Below the pieces are notes generated by a model. It saw nothing but the letters and a program-made list of their open reading frames with translations, was not told the DNA's origin and did no database searches. DNA of 6,029 nt from an uncultured Parabacteroides sp. (lineage in GTDB: Bacteria > Bacteroidota > Bacteroidia > Bacteroidales > Tannerellaceae), in contig CAKUZF010000068.1 in the NCBI GenBank assembly GCA_934718155.1, positions 1 through 6,029 of the forward strand, in the 5' to 3' direction. A program made the position numbers and the translations under genes. Below are positions 6,013 through 6,029 of this stretch, piece after piece. The first letter of the stretch is position 1, and every line of letters begins with the position of its first letter.

Positions 6013-6029
6013 TTTGCCGCGTTTTTATC
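5971..6029 (+). CDS. Gene X2, 5' end only, unknown envelope-type protein
   Basis: Nineteen complete codons are visible, reading MKKRSIWQRKWLWPFAAFL, and the gene runs off the right edge. A perfect AGGAGG at 5958-5963, seven bases before the ATG, fixes the start; such a strong site is unusual next to the A/T-rich starts of the other genes here. Basic residues followed by WLWPFAAFL fit the beginning of a signal peptide or membrane anchor. The first 14 codons are the same as in X1. Because cassettes B and C are alike and B drives an outer-membrane barrel gene, X2 may also encode an outer-membrane or secreted protein. This is inference; too little is visible to name a family. Confidence 0.65.
   Translation, partial: MKKRSIWQRKWLWPFAAFL

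Overview
The window looks like part of a Bacteroidota chromosome, most likely Bacteroidales. Three things point there. Promoter-like sites of the TAnnTTTG type sit in front of the genes. There is a TPR/membrane/HTH regulator of the kind found in this phylum. There is also an outer-membrane beta-barrel protein with a carboxypeptidase-regulatory-like N-terminal domain. GC is moderate in the two large genes and clearly lower from about 4860 to 5768. Tannerella, Porphyromonas or Parabacteroides would fit, but the genus cannot be fixed from sequence alone.

Layout, left to right. The minus strand leaves the window through the first 14 codons of a gene called X1 here (1-42). Upstream of X1 is promoter cassette A (108-170), then a large imperfect palindrome (149-233). 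A full minus-strand gene for a membrane-spanning TPR regulator follows (310-2067). A 384-base intergenic region holds the regulator's own promoter and, divergently, promoter cassette B (2232-2360). Cassette B drives a 758-residue TonB-dependent-receptor-like protein (2452-4728). Its stop overlaps, as ATGA, the start of a C39 peptidase gene that is cut off after about 45 recognisable codons (4725-4877). An AT-rich stretch without a convincing gene follows, then a small lipoprotein gene of unknown function (5256-5768). One base after its stop begins promoter cassette C (5773-5900), which leads into gene X2 (from 5971). X2 leaves the window to the right.

The striking organisation is the repeats. 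X1 and X2 start with the same 14 codons, the same strong AGGAGG site and the same upstream bases. This makes an 84/85-base inverted repeat at the two ends of the window that differs by a single base in an A run. Cassettes A, B and C share a tandem TTTTGTTCA pair at 11-base spacing followed by the same TATACTTTTG core. B and C also share a transcribed leader of about 65 bases. The simplest reading is a multi-module surface locus: one membrane regulator controlling several copies of the same promoter, each in front of a different envelope gene. The repeats would allow inversion (A against C, X1 against X2) or deletion (B against C).

The C39 remnant, translationally coupled to the barrel gene, suggests an ancestral operon for processing and exporting double-glycine-leader peptides that was later broken and replaced by AT-rich DNA carrying the lipoprotein. 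This history is inference. No intact precursor peptide, recombinase, tRNA, rRNA, CRISPR array or complete insertion sequence was found.
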